A stretch of 64,000 nucleotides of DNA from JAVBPR01 sp031549485 (lineage in GTDB: Bacteria; Bacillota; Clostridia; Oscillospirales; Feifaniaceae), in assembly GCA_031549485.1 (NCBI GenBank), contig JAVBPR010000018.1, positions 1 through 64,000 of the forward strand, read 5' to 3'. The notes under the pieces were generated by a model, which did not search any database, had not been told where the DNA came from, and saw only the letters and a program-made list of their open reading frames with translations. Below are positions 31,566 through 41,435 of the stretch, one piece after another; position 1 is the stretch's first letter, and the number at the start of each line of letters is the position of its first letter. The translations under genes were made by a program, and so were the position numbers.

Positions 31566-32983
31566 ATGCCTACTTCCTCGTAATTATCAAAAAAACGCTT
31601 TTTCTTTTCCAAAATTTCCGAAATTCTGTCGTTATATTCATACGAGTATTTCGGATTATATATTCTCTCGATTCGTCCTGTGCCGCCGAAGACAAATTTT
31701 GAAACTCCGCCGGCCCCAAGACTTATTATGCTTTCTATTTCACCCATTATCAAAATATTGTAAAGCCCTGTTTTCCCCTCTTTCGCGAAGCCGACATTTT
31801 CGCAGTTTCCGAGCATATTCTTTTGCTTATAAAGGTAATAAGGCTTGTAACCATGCGCCGGCAGCACGCTTTGCGCGTATTCGACCATTTCCCCGATTAT
31901 TTCCTCCGCCGCAAATATTTTTTTGGCATTTTCGGCGTAATCCGCCGCCCTTTTGAGCGAAAGGCAATGCACCGTGATATTTTCGGGCGACAGCGCGGCA
32001 AGGTTATCAAGCGAATTTTTGAAATCTTCGGCAGTTTCGTCCGGAAGCCCCGCGATGAGGTCGCAGTTGATATTTTGGAATCCCATTTCCCGAGCAAGAT
32101 AAAACACATCAAAAAAATCTTTCGCCGTGTGTCCTCTCCCTATTTTCGCAAGTGTTTCGTCTTTCAGCGTCTGCGGATTTATCGCGAGCCTCGTCGCCCC
32201 CGCGGATTTTATAATCTCAAGTTTTTCCCTGTCAATCGTATCCGCCCTGCCCGCTTCGACCGTAAACTCATACGCAGGCGTAAGGAGCTTTGATGCTTTT
32301 TGCAAAATTCTTTTAAGCAACTGCGCGGGAATAGCGGTCGGCGTTCCTCCGCCGACATAAAGCGAGGTGATTTTTATTCCGTTTTCTTTTATCAGCTTTG
32401 CCGCAATTTCGATTTCTTTTTCGAGGTTTGAAACGTAAAGCGGCATTAGTTTTTCGGCCGCAGGCGCGGAATGCGATACAAAAGAGCAATAGCTGCACCT
32501 GCTTTTGCAAAACGGAATGCCGATATAAACCGACAGGCTTTTGCCATCAATAAGCGATTGCGCCGTTTTTTTTGCCTTTATTACATCTTTACATATGAGA
32601 GTTTTTTCAGACGAGCAAAAGTATTCCTCTTGCATTTTTTCGGCTGCTTTCGCGTAATCTTCGCCCTCAAGAAATTTTTCAACTACGTTTGCCGGTCGTA
32701 TCCCCGTGATTGTTCCCCACGGCGGGACTATTCCGGTCAGCTCTTTCGCGGCAAGAAAAAAGGCGTTCGAAAGCGCCTTTCCCGCCGGGGTTCCGATATA
32801 TTCGCCCTCGGCGCTGCGCCCGTTATCGTTTATTTTCGCGCTTGCAATACCGGTTTTTTCATCATAGCAAACTTCGGCGCGCAGCCCGTCGCTGTCGTCC
32901 TTAAATTTCGCGCCTTTAAAAAAAAGAAGAGCTATGCTCTCGATAAGATATTTTTCGCTGTTTCCTATATATTCTATTTTCAT
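31550..32983 (-). CDS. hemZ: coproporphyrinogen dehydrogenase HemZ (radical SAM)
   Basis: 477 residues. Radical-SAM CxxxCxxC cluster at Cys159, 163 and 166, VGGGTPTAI and LIAGLPDET motifs. The N-terminal extension of about 145 residues is typical of HemZ, not HemN or HemW. Oxygen-independent decarboxylation of coproporphyrinogen is the family reaction, but no other haem gene is in the window, so the substrate is uncertain. 4-bp overlap with the MBL gene. Confidence 0.9.
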   Translation of the reverse strand: MKIEYIGNSEKYLIESIALLFFKGAKFKDDSDGLRAEVCYDEKTGIASAKINDNGRSAEGEYIGTPAGKALSNAFFLAAKELTGIVPPWGTITGIRPANVVEKFLEGEDYAKAAEKMQEEYFCSSEKTLICKDVIKAKKTAQSLIDGKSLSVYIGIPFCKSRCSYCSFVSHSAPAAEKLMPLYVSNLEKEIEIAAKLIKENGIKITSLYVGGGTPTAIPAQLLKRILQKASKLLTPAYEFTVEAGRADTIDREKLEIIKSAGATRLAINPQTLKDETLAKIGRGHTAKDFFDVFYLAREMGFQNINCDLIAGLPDETAEDFKNSLDNLAALSPENITVHCLSLKRAADYAENAKKIFAAEEIIGEMVEYAQSVLPAHGYKPYYLYKQKNMLGNCENVGFAKEGKTGLYNILIMGEIESIISLGAGGVSKFVFGGTGRIERIYNPKYSYEYNDRISEILEKKKRFFDNYEEVGICRTE

Positions 32984-33591
32984 GCTTTTACGTACGGGTT
33001 GTTTTTCCGCTCTTCCGCAAGTGTTGTTTTCTCCATATGCCCCGGATAAACGTCAAAGTTCCCGTCAAGCGAATATAGCGTTTTAATCGACTTTACAATA
33101 TCTTCGTAGCTTCCGTTTTCAAAATCGGTTCTGCCGATATTATGCTCAAAAAGGGTATCTCCCGAAAAAATCATATTTCCGCAGACAAGGCAGATACTCC
33201 CCGGGCTGTGCCCCGGAGTATGCAGCACTTTTATCTCTTCATTGCCGATACTAAAAACCTCCCCGCCCTTTACCTCACGCTCGGGAAAGCATTTTTCAAA
33301 GCTGTTGCTGTATCCCGCGAGAAAATCGCCGTAGAGCGCGGGCGCTTCGCTCTCGTGGATAACGATTTTCGCGCCGGTCCGTTTGTGGATTATATGCGTA
33401 TCGACCGCGTGGTCAAAGTGTCCGTGTGTGAGAAAAATGTATTTATAGTTATAATCATGCTCGTCGATAAATTTCGGCAGTTTTTTATTTCTCCAGCCCG
33501 GATCGATTATCGCCGCTTCGTTTGTCTGCTCGTCGGCAATTATGTAAGTGTTATTTTTAAGCATCCCCGAAATCAGCGTGTGTATTTTCAT
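32980..33591 (-). CDS. metallo-beta-lactamase-fold hydrolase (glyoxalase II-like)
   Basis: 203 residues with THGHFDH at 55-61 as the di-metal site, GHSPGSICLV, FSGDTLFEHNIGRTDF and a C-terminal YPGHMEKTTL. Glyoxalase II-like thioester hydrolase family. Two base pairs after rel, overlapping hemZ; the pairing rel-MBL-hemZ is common in Clostridia. Confidence 0.9.
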   Translation of the reverse strand: MKIHTLISGMLKNNTYIIADEQTNEAAIIDPGWRNKKLPKFIDEHDYNYKYIFLTHGHFDHAVDTHIIHKRTGAKIVIHESEAPALYGDFLAGYSNSFEKCFPEREVKGGEVFSIGNEEIKVLHTPGHSPGSICLVCGNMIFSGDTLFEHNIGRTDFENGSYEDIVKSIKTLYSLDGNFDVYPGHMEKTTLAEERKNNPYVKA

Positions 33592-33593
33592 TA

Positions 33594-35756
33594 TTACTCC
33601 CCTGCTCTTTTTACCGACAAAACTGTGGACAGCGCGGCGATTTTATTAATTATCCCCTCGATATGCTCCACATCTTTTGTTTCGACAATTATATTTATCA
33701 AAAGTTTTCCGTCGTTTATTTCCCGCGCGTTTATAGCGTGAATAAACACCCGCTGCGTCGAGAGAACGGCGGTAATCTCGGCGAGCGCGCTGCTTCCTTT
33801 TTCGGCGATGATAATAAGATTTGCGTTGAAAACCACATTTTTGATTCCCGCCCATCGAACCGAAAGCCAGCGCTCGTTCTCGTCGCCTCTTGCAAGGCTG
33901 TTTTGAACGTTTGAGCAATCACATCGGTGAACCGAAATGCCGTACCCTTTTGTTATGTAGCCGATTATCTCATCGCCCGGCAGCGGGTTGCAGCAGCGGG
34001 CGTATTTAATCAGGCAGTTGTCGACGCCCTCGACCACAACGCCCTTCGCCGTCCTGCGCTCCTCGTCCTCTTTCTTTTCGGGAACGATTTTCGGCGGGGC
34101 TACCGCCTTGCTGAGTTTTTGAACCTCTTCCTTAAATCTCGGAATAACGCGGGAAATTGAAATTCCGCCGTACCCGATCGCGGCGTATAAATCATCAACG
34201 CCGGTAACGCCAAGCCTTTTTGCAATGCTTGACAGGATTTCATCTTTTTCTTTTTCGCCGAAGGAAATATTTTCTCTTTCAAGCTCTTTTTGGAGGTCTT
34301 CTTTGCCTTTTAAAAGATTTTCCTCACGGCGCTCTTTTTTAAACCACTGCTTTATTTTGTTTTTCGCTTCGCTGGTCTTCGCAATTTTAAGCCAGTCGCG
34401 GCTCGGACCGTGTATTGCGGACGAGGTCAAAATTTCGACGATTTCGCCGTTGCTGACCTCATAATCGAGATTACTTATCTTGCCGTTTACCTTCGCGCCC
34501 GACATCCTGTTTCCGACCGCGCTGTGGATTGCGTAAGCAAAATCGACGATAGTCGCGCCGGCCGGAAGATTAACAAGGTCGCCGTTCGGGGTAAAAACGA
34601 AAACTTCGTCGGCAAAAAAGTCGACCTTAAACGGGCGCATGAATTCTTCGGTATCGGCGGCATCGCGCTGAACCTCGAGGAGAGTATTTACCCATTCCAA
34701 GTTTTGGCTTAGAGATTTATCGGTTATCCCCTGCTTATATTTCCAATGCGCCGCAATGCCGTATTCGGCGGTGCGGTGCATATCCCATGTTCTTATCTGC
34801 ACCTCAAAGGGGATTCCGTCCTTACCTATCACGGTGGTATGAAGCGACTGATAAAGATTCGGTTTCGGAGTTGAAATGTAATCTTTAAATCTTCCGGGAA
34901 TCGGCTTGAAAGCATCGTGGATAACGCCGAGCACGTTATAGCACTCGTTCATATTGTCGACGATAATCCGTACGGCGTAAAAGTCGTATATCTCGCTGAC
35001 CGTTTTGTTTTGCCCGTATACTTTTCTGTATATGCTGTAAAGATGCTTTACCCGCCCCTCGATAAAAACGCCGAAACTGCTCTCGTCAAACCGCTGCCGA
35101 ATCATATCGATAACATGGTCGAGAAATTCTTCCCTTGTCCTCAGGCGGTCGGCAAGCTCTTCTTCAATTTCCTTGCACCCGACCGGATCAAGATACTTTA
35201 TCGCGATATCCTCGAGCTCGATTTTCCATTTTTGCATACCGAGACGGTGTGCTATAGGCGCGTAAACCTCCATAGTTTCAAGCGATATTTCGCGCTTTTT
35301 CTCGTCCGGCATAAAGTCGAGCGTGCGCATATTATGCAGCCTGTCGGCAAGTTTTATAATTATTACCCTTATGTCTTTCGCGGTGGCGAGAAACATTTTG
35401 CGAAGGTTTTCAATTTGGGTTTCTTCTTTGCTGCTGTAAGGAATCGTGCCGAGTTTTGTAACTCCGCTTACAAGTTCTTCGACCTCCGCGCCGAAAAGCG
35501 TTTTGATATCCGCCGCTGTGAAATCTGTATCCTCTACGACATCATGGAGAAGCGACGCTACAATACAAGCCGTGTCAAGCCCAAGATCAATCAGCAGCCC
35601 CGCGACCTCGAGCGGATGAGAAATATAGTCCTCCCCCGAACGGCGGTGCTGGCCTTTGTGCGCCTTGCTTGCAAGGTTGTATGCCTCGTTTATTACATCA
35701 AGGTCATAAGAATATTCACTTTTGGCAAGTTTTTCGAAGAAATCCTCGTAGGTCAT
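33594..35756 (-). CDS. relA: bifunctional (p)ppGpp synthetase/hydrolase Rel
   Basis: 720 residues: HD hydrolase domain with HD at 71-72 (LLHDVVEDT), synthetase domain with IYDFYAVRIIVD, TGS domain (VFVFTPNGDLVNLPAGAT), zinc-finger/helical region with CCNPLPGDEI, and C-terminal ACT domain. Makes and degrades the stringent alarmone. Start ATG 35756 overlaps the recJ stop as TAATG; the longer frame to 35804 lies within recJ. Confidence 0.97.
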   Translation of the reverse strand: MTYEDFFEKLAKSEYSYDLDVINEAYNLASKAHKGQHRRSGEDYISHPLEVAGLLIDLGLDTACIVASLLHDVVEDTDFTAADIKTLFGAEVEELVSGVTKLGTIPYSSKEETQIENLRKMFLATAKDIRVIIIKLADRLHNMRTLDFMPDEKKREISLETMEVYAPIAHRLGMQKWKIELEDIAIKYLDPVGCKEIEEELADRLRTREEFLDHVIDMIRQRFDESSFGVFIEGRVKHLYSIYRKVYGQNKTVSEIYDFYAVRIIVDNMNECYNVLGVIHDAFKPIPGRFKDYISTPKPNLYQSLHTTVIGKDGIPFEVQIRTWDMHRTAEYGIAAHWKYKQGITDKSLSQNLEWVNTLLEVQRDAADTEEFMRPFKVDFFADEVFVFTPNGDLVNLPAGATIVDFAYAIHSAVGNRMSGAKVNGKISNLDYEVSNGEIVEILTSSAIHGPSRDWLKIAKTSEAKNKIKQWFKKERREENLLKGKEDLQKELERENISFGEKEKDEILSSIAKRLGVTGVDDLYAAIGYGGISISRVIPRFKEEVQKLSKAVAPPKIVPEKKEDEERRTAKGVVVEGVDNCLIKYARCCNPLPGDEIIGYITKGYGISVHRCDCSNVQNSLARGDENERWLSVRWAGIKNVVFNANLIIIAEKGSSALAEITAVLSTQRVFIHAINAREINDGKLLINIIVETKDVEHIEGIINKIAALSTVLSVKRAGE

Positions 35757-37819
35757 TAAACTCGTCCCGCCCTGATTTTCTTTAATTTGATTAGCGATTC
35801 GCATTCGTCCAGATTTTTCTTTTCGGTCGTTGCGACCGTTTTTATCGTTTTTTCGGAATAATCGCCCGAAACGGCAATCAGCTTCGCCTCTTCAAACACC
35901 TTTACCGCCAGCATGAATTTTCCGAAATTAAACTCGCGCATTTCGCTTTTCCGGCATTTATAAAAAAGCGATAAAAAGGTTTCGCCGGTTATCGGGGCGT
36001 TATCGCAAAGGAATTTATAAACTTTTATAAATTCTTCCCTGCTCGGAATAATCTCCTCCGCCTCTTCCGCCGAAAGCGTTTTGCCCTCGATAAAATTCCA
36101 GAACTTGCGCTCGCTTTCGCTGTTATACTTATTGTTTTCCTTGATATCGCGCACCGAAACCTGCAAATTCTGCTCGCCCCTGAAAACGCTGATATCCAAA
36201 TTTACCACCAAATCGATCATCGAGCCCATCGGAAACTCGAATTTCGAATACTCGCGGTTAAAGCATACGGCGCTGAAGGTGACGTATTCTTTTTTGAGCA
36301 CGAGTTTTGTGTGTTTTCCTCCGCTAAGCGGAATAAGCTCTAAAATCTTAGCGCCCGAAATAAGAAAGTTCGGAATAGGGTTGCCCATCCCGTAAGGCTC
36401 CAAAAAGTGGATATCCTCGACTGTTTTTATCCCTATTTCCGCCGTTTCAAGCTCGCAATCGATCGACATGATTGGCAAAAGGTCATCCGAATTTAAGTTT
36501 GCTTCCGCATATGCCTGAAGTTTTCTTTCAAAATCGGGAAGTTTTTCTCTTGTAACCGAAAGCCCTGCCGCCAAAGCGTGGCCGCCGAATTTTATCAAGG
36601 TATCCGAAACGCTCTCGAGCGCTTCGTAAAGGTTGAATTTTTTTATGCTGCGGCCGCTTCCTTTACCGATTTCACCGTCAAAGGAAATTAGAATCGCCGG
36701 AAGAAAATATCGCTCTGATATGCGCGAGGCAACGATTCCGATAACCCCGTTATGCCAGTTTTCTTTTGACAAAACAATAATTTTTTTGTTTTTAAAATCC
36801 GCATCGTCCGAAATTTGTTCGAGCGCTTCTTTTAAAATTCCGTTTTCCTCATCCTGGCGACGGCGGTTGATTTCGCAAAGGTCTTCCGCGATTTCGGTCG
36901 CTTTTTGCTTATCCGTTTCGGTCAAAAGTTCTGCCGCGCGCCGCGCGCAGCCAATTCTGCCCGCCGCATTTATTCTCGGGGCAAGCGAAAATCCTATAGT
37001 CCCTGCCGTTATGCGCTTTTCACCGACCGAGGATTTTTCAATAAGCGCTTTTATTCCCGCATTAGAGGTTTCGTTAATTTGTTTTAGCCCTTCCGCCACA
37101 ATGCATCTGTTTTCCCCGACGAGCGGCATAACATCGGCAACGGTGCCGAGGGCGATTAATTCGCCGTATTCCGAGAGCGCGTTTATTTCGGGCGAAAGCG
37201 CGGAAATCAGCTTGAAAACAACGCCGACGCCGGCAAGTTCTTTAAACGGATACGCGCAATCCTGCCTTTTCGGGTTTACCACCGCCGCACAATCAGGTAT
37301 TTCCTCTTTGCATTCGTGATGGTCGGTGATAACAACGTCCATCCCGAGCGTTTTCGCGTGTTTGACTTCATCGATAGCTGTAATTCCGCAGTCGACCGTA
37401 ATTAGTAGCTTGCACCCCGAAGCGGCAATAGCATCGAGCGCGGCCGAATTTATCCCGTAGCCTTCTTCTGTCCTGTCGGGAATATAATATTCCGCGCTGC
37501 AGCCCATTCTTTTTAAATGTTTATAGAGCGTAACTGTCGACGTAATCCCGTCGACGTCATAGTCGCCGAAAATTGTTATCTTCTCGCCGCTTGCCGCCGC
37601 GCTTTTAATCCTCTCGACCGCTTTTTTCATATCGGATAGCAAAAACGGATCGCCGATAAGCGTTTCCGAGCAGGACAAAAAAGCCGCCACCTTTTCGGCG
37701 GTATCATAGCCGCGCGCAATGAGAATCCTTGCGGTTATCGGCGCAATATTAAGTTTAGCCGCGAGCTTCGCCGCCGCCGCTTCATTTTGCGGCTTTTGTT
37801 CCCATTTACGCTCTTTCAT
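35756..37819 (-). CDS. recJ: single-stranded-DNA exonuclease RecJ
   Basis: 687 residues. DHH phosphoesterase motifs GDYDVDG (86-90) and DHH (166-168), then DHHA1 with GKGSGRS and GGHALAAG, an OB-fold and a C-terminal extension. 5'-3' exonuclease in recombination and repair. ATG 37819 is better spaced from AGGG than the TTG two codons upstream, and it overlaps the RseC gene by 14 bp. Confidence 0.96.
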   Translation of the reverse strand: MKERKWEQKPQNEAAAAKLAAKLNIAPITARILIARGYDTAEKVAAFLSCSETLIGDPFLLSDMKKAVERIKSAAASGEKITIFGDYDVDGITSTVTLYKHLKRMGCSAEYYIPDRTEEGYGINSAALDAIAASGCKLLITVDCGITAIDEVKHAKTLGMDVVITDHHECKEEIPDCAAVVNPKRQDCAYPFKELAGVGVVFKLISALSPEINALSEYGELIALGTVADVMPLVGENRCIVAEGLKQINETSNAGIKALIEKSSVGEKRITAGTIGFSLAPRINAAGRIGCARRAAELLTETDKQKATEIAEDLCEINRRRQDEENGILKEALEQISDDADFKNKKIIVLSKENWHNGVIGIVASRISERYFLPAILISFDGEIGKGSGRSIKKFNLYEALESVSDTLIKFGGHALAAGLSVTREKLPDFERKLQAYAEANLNSDDLLPIMSIDCELETAEIGIKTVEDIHFLEPYGMGNPIPNFLISGAKILELIPLSGGKHTKLVLKKEYVTFSAVCFNREYSKFEFPMGSMIDLVVNLDISVFRGEQNLQVSVRDIKENNKYNSESERKFWNFIEGKTLSAEEAEEIIPSREEFIKVYKFLCDNAPITGETFLSLFYKCRKSEMREFNFGKFMLAVKVFEEAKLIAVSGDYSEKTIKTVATTEKKNLDECESLIKLKKIRAGRV

Positions 37820-38213
37820 CTGCAATTACCCTGATTATCCTATAACTTACATTATTTTTTTTGTTCGCGATTACCGCGGGTATGAACCCTATAATAAAAA
37901 ATATCAGCGCAAAAAGCGCGCCGAAATCCTCGCTTTTTTTGATAAATTCGCCAAGGAAATAGCCGAGCACCCCTGTGATAAGCGGAATTATGTAGAGAAT
38001 AAAAGCAAGTCCGATGATTTTTTTGCTGTCACTTTCGATTTCCACAAAATCGTCTTCTTTTACCCCGAAAGAGTCGGTAGCCTTGGTTTTCATAACCTTC
38101 AATCCGCAGGTGCCGCAGGCTTTTCCGCACGTTTCACCGCAAGCTGCCCCGCGCAAAATATTTACTTCCGCGATTCCGTTTGACGACCTTAGCACCCTTG
38201 CTTTCGCTATCAT
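37806..38213 (-). CDS. RseC/MucC-type SoxR-reducing-system protein
   Basis: 135 residues. Cys25, 29, 33 and 36 in AACGETCGKACGTCG form a cluster-like motif before two membrane segments (KKIIGLAFILYIIPLITGVLGYF; LFALIFFIIGFIPAVI). RseC is linked to the Rsx/Rnf electron-transfer complex; no rnf gene is here. It overlaps recJ. Confidence 0.85.
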   Translation of the reverse strand: MIAKARVLRSSNGIAEVNILRGAACGETCGKACGTCGLKVMKTKATDSFGVKEDDFVEIESDSKKIIGLAFILYIIPLITGVLGYFLGEFIKKSEDFGALFALIFFIIGFIPAVIANKKNNVSYRIIRVIADERA

Positions 38214-38234
38214 AAAATCCTCTTTCTTTTGCGA

Positions 38235-39800
38235 TTATTTTGGCGGCGCGAAGTTTTCAATTATACTCGCCGCGACCTTAAGGCCGTCGACCGCCGCGCT
38301 CATAATTCCACCCGAATAACCCGCGCCCTCGCCGCACGGATAAACAAATTTTTTGTCTGCGGCGACATAATTTTCGCCTCGTTTTATCCTTACAGGCGAA
38401 CTTGTTCGGGTTTCCGCTCCGGTCAAAATCGCAGGCCCTGTGATAAAGCCTTCCGCCTTTCGCTCAAAGGCAAAAAGCCCCTTTTTAAGCGATTTGTTTA
38501 AAAACTCAGGATAAATTTTCCCGATCTCCGCTTCTTTTGCCGCCGGAAGATATGACGGAGAAACTTCCCCTTGCGGCGCGGCAATCCCGAGATATTTCGA
38601 AACCGGCAGAAACGGCGCCGCAAGACGGCCGCCGCCGAGCGCAAATGCTTTTTTCTCCGCTTCTTTTTGAAACGCGATTCCCGAAAGCGGGTTGTTGCCA
38701 AAATCGTTTGGCGAAACGCCGACCACCACCGCACTGTTCGAATTTTCGGCATCTCTGCCGAAACTGCTCATCCCGTTTACGACAACTTCACCTTCGCCCG
38801 ATGCCGCGGGAATAACAAGTCCCCCAGGGCACATGCAAAAGGTGTAGACTCCACGGCCTTCTATGTTATGCGCGAAATGATAATCCGCCGCGCCGAGCTT
38901 CGGATGTCCCGCAAAATCGCCGTACATAAGTTTATCTATGTAGCTGCGCTTATGCTCGATCCTAAAGCCGCAGGCAAAGGCTTTTGCCTCAAGCAAAAAG
39001 CCGTTTCTAAGAAGCATTTCGAACGTATCTCTCGCGCTGTGTCCTACCGAAACGATGACCGCTTTTGATCGAAGCGTTTCCTTATCCGATGTGACGACCT
39101 CGCAAAATCCGCTTTTCTCGCTTATATCCGCCGCGGCGCAGTTATATCTGATTTCTCCGCCGAGCGCAGTTATTTTGGCGGCAATATTACTGACGATCTC
39201 GCACAAATTATCGGTTCCGATATGCGGCTTTGCGTTTGTCTTAATTTCCTCCGGCGCGCCAAACTCCGCGAAAGCGTTGATAACATAGGAACAGAGCGGG
39301 CTGTTTATCCTCGTTGTAAGTTTGCCGTCCGAAAAGGTTCCCGCGCCTCCCGCGCCGAACTGGATGTTGCTGTTTATATCAAGGGTTCCGTCGCAAAAAA
39401 GCCGTTCTACCGCGGCTTTTCTCTCCGGAATCGCCGCGCCTCTTTCGAGAACAATCGGCTTATATCCCTTTTTCGCAAAAAGCAGAGCGGCAAACATTCC
39501 GGCAGGGCCGAATCCCACAATTATCGGGCGGGTGCGCTCGCCTGTGCCGCAATCCGGCGAAAACTCGGTATTGTTATATTCGGCAACTTGACCTACACCG
39601 CCGTTTTTTGGTTTTTCCTTGCCGGTATATAGCACCGAATAAATCAGCTTTATATCGTTTTTCTTTCGCGCGTCGACCGAGCGTTTGTAAACGGACAAAT
39701 CCTTCAAAGAAGAAAGCCCGAGAATCTTAGACGCCGATTTCAGCGCATCGTTTTCTTCTCCGCAAAGCGGGATTTTTATCCCCGAAACTATTAATGCCAT
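38235..39800 (-). CDS. FAD-dependent dehydrogenase (COG2509)
   Basis: 521 residues. Dinucleotide-binding GFGPAGMFAALLF near residue 95, preceded by a small N-terminal domain, and NIQFGAGGAGTFSDGKL. C-terminal GEGAGYSGGIMSAAVDGLK contacts FAD. Substrate unknown. 1 bp after cdaR. Confidence 0.88.
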   Translation of the reverse strand: MALIVSGIKIPLCGEENDALKSASKILGLSSLKDLSVYKRSVDARKKNDIKLIYSVLYTGKEKPKNGGVGQVAEYNNTEFSPDCGTGERTRPIIVGFGPAGMFAALLFAKKGYKPIVLERGAAIPERKAAVERLFCDGTLDINSNIQFGAGGAGTFSDGKLTTRINSPLCSYVINAFAEFGAPEEIKTNAKPHIGTDNLCEIVSNIAAKITALGGEIRYNCAAADISEKSGFCEVVTSDKETLRSKAVIVSVGHSARDTFEMLLRNGFLLEAKAFACGFRIEHKRSYIDKLMYGDFAGHPKLGAADYHFAHNIEGRGVYTFCMCPGGLVIPAASGEGEVVVNGMSSFGRDAENSNSAVVVGVSPNDFGNNPLSGIAFQKEAEKKAFALGGGRLAAPFLPVSKYLGIAAPQGEVSPSYLPAAKEAEIGKIYPEFLNKSLKKGLFAFERKAEGFITGPAILTGAETRTSSPVRIKRGENYVAADKKFVYPCGEGAGYSGGIMSAAVDGLKVAASIIENFAPPK

Positions 39801-39801
39801 A

Positions 39802-40491
39802 TTACTGCGCCGGCGGAACTACAGGTATTTCCGAAACAGGACCGCTCGCGGTTACCGTAATTTTTTGGACGTCGGTCGAAATATGCGATGTATCCGGCAC
39901 TTCGCTTGCCCGCGACGAAAGCTCGAATGAGACCGTTTGTTTTGCTTCATCTCCCGCGACAATAGCCTTTGCCTCCACGATGTTTTCAAGGTCGGAAGCA
40001 GGACCGGTTATTGTAACCTCTTTCGGCATAATTTCTCTTGTCGTGTATTTATTTTCGCCCTCGATAACAAGAACGACCGGAACCGATTTGCTGACGATTT
40101 TATCGAGCTTCAGATTTACCGTAATAGGCGAAATTTTATCGACCGTAATTCCGCCGACCGGCATCGAAATAAGAACTTGCCTTGTGTAAGTTCCCGGCTC
40201 TGTAATATCGCTGACATCAACATATGCGCGGATTTCACTGCTGCTGAAGCTGGTGAGCACATTGCGCTTTCCGGTGGCGACAACCTCAACGAGGATGTTT
40301 TTATTAGATATAACGGTAAGCCCCGCTTCGTTTGTATCAACCCCGCTTGACGAGTAGCGAAGCGGGATGTTTTTAAAGCTGAGCGTGCTGTTCGGATTCT
40401 GCAGCCCGACATAAAACCAAACGCCGATTGCAAGCAACAGCGCAAGGATTTTTTGAGGCAAATTTTTAAGAAGCATATGTTTTATTCTCAT
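39802..40491 (-). CDS. cdaR: YbbR-domain regulator CdaR
   Basis: 229 residues: one membrane segment (QKILALLLAIGVWFYVG) and about two YbbR beta-domains facing outwards, ending in a Pro-rich tail. CdaR binds and regulates CdaA. 4-bp overlap with cdaA. The usual third gene, glmM, does not follow. Confidence 0.92.
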   Translation of the reverse strand: MRIKHMLLKNLPQKILALLLAIGVWFYVGLQNPNSTLSFKNIPLRYSSSGVDTNEAGLTVISNKNILVEVVATGKRNVLTSFSSSEIRAYVDVSDITEPGTYTRQVLISMPVGGITVDKISPITVNLKLDKIVSKSVPVVLVIEGENKYTTREIMPKEVTITGPASDLENIVEAKAIVAGDEAKQTVSFELSSRASEVPDTSHISTDVQKITVTASGPVSEIPVVPPAQ

Positions 40492-41369
40492 TTGCTTGCC
40501 TCCTTTTTATGCGGTTTTGTCTTCCCGGCCGACGGCAGTGACGGTGGCGCAAGCGCTTTCCCCAAAAAGTCGCGCAGGGTTTCTATCGAATATCCCCTGA
40601 TAATTTCGCCGCCGTCGACCGTTGAAATTATTCCGCTTTCCTCCGATACGACGATAACAAGCGCGTCGCTGTTTTCGTTTACCCCGATAGCCGCGCGATG
40701 CCTTGTCCCAAGTGAGCGCGAAAGCTCCCCTTTTTGCGAGAGCGGAAGAAAACATCCGGCAGCGTAAATTTTGCCTTCGCGGATTATCGCCGCGCCGTCA
40801 TGAAGCGGACTGTTTGGGAAAAATATGCTGACGAGAAGTTCGCCGGTGAGATCCGCCTCGACCTTTGTCCCTGTTTTAATTATTTCGCCGAGCTTTGTGA
40901 GCCGCTCAAAAACGATAAGCGCGCCGATTTTATTTTTGCTGAGATACTCGCAGGCGTTGCATGTGGCGGAAACAGAATTTTTCAAATCCCGTGATATCGC
41001 TGCTTCGTCCTGCATGAAAAGTTTGCTTCCGAGCTTGCTTCTGCCCACCCTTTCAAGCGCGCTGCGAAGCTCCGGCTGAAAAATAATAAGTACCGCGATA
41101 AGCCCGAGCTGAACGGTATTGACAAGGATAAAGTTGACCGTGAACATCTTGAGCATCGAGGAAATCTGCATAAGAACGAGAATTAAAATAATTCCCTTTA
41201 AAAGCTGAGCTGCGCGGGTTTCTTTTACAAAACCGAGGGCTTTGTAAAAGATATACGCGACAACAAAAATATCAATGGCATCCATAATTCCAAAGGTGGA
41301 AAACTGGATGACAAAAACATTTTTCGCCTCTATTAAAAAATTCATAATGCTGTTTATGATATTTTCCAT
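40488..41369 (-). CDS. cdaA: diadenylate cyclase CdaA
   Basis: 293 residues: three N-terminal membrane segments (to about 95), then the DAC domain with DGA at 191-193 and RHR at 223-225, the catalytic pairs for c-di-AMP synthesis. First gene of an operon reaching to 30621 that also encodes Rel. The upstream gap (41370-41435) is very A+T-rich with a repeated TTATAATTAAA. Confidence 0.96.
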   Translation of the reverse strand: MENIINSIMNFLIEAKNVFVIQFSTFGIMDAIDIFVVAYIFYKALGFVKETRAAQLLKGIILILVLMQISSMLKMFTVNFILVNTVQLGLIAVLIIFQPELRSALERVGRSKLGSKLFMQDEAAISRDLKNSVSATCNACEYLSKNKIGALIVFERLTKLGEIIKTGTKVEADLTGELLVSIFFPNSPLHDGAAIIREGKIYAAGCFLPLSQKGELSRSLGTRHRAAIGVNENSDALVIVVSEESGIISTVDGGEIIRGYSIETLRDFLGKALAPPSLPSAGKTKPHKKEASK

Positions 41370-41435
41370 AACGCCGCATCCTTAATTTATTTATAATTAA
41401 ATATAATAACATAAATTATAATTAAAAAAAAGGAT

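Noticed and set aside
34917..35759. 280-codon plus-strand frame
   Set aside because: Antisense shadow of rel, no recognizable domain.
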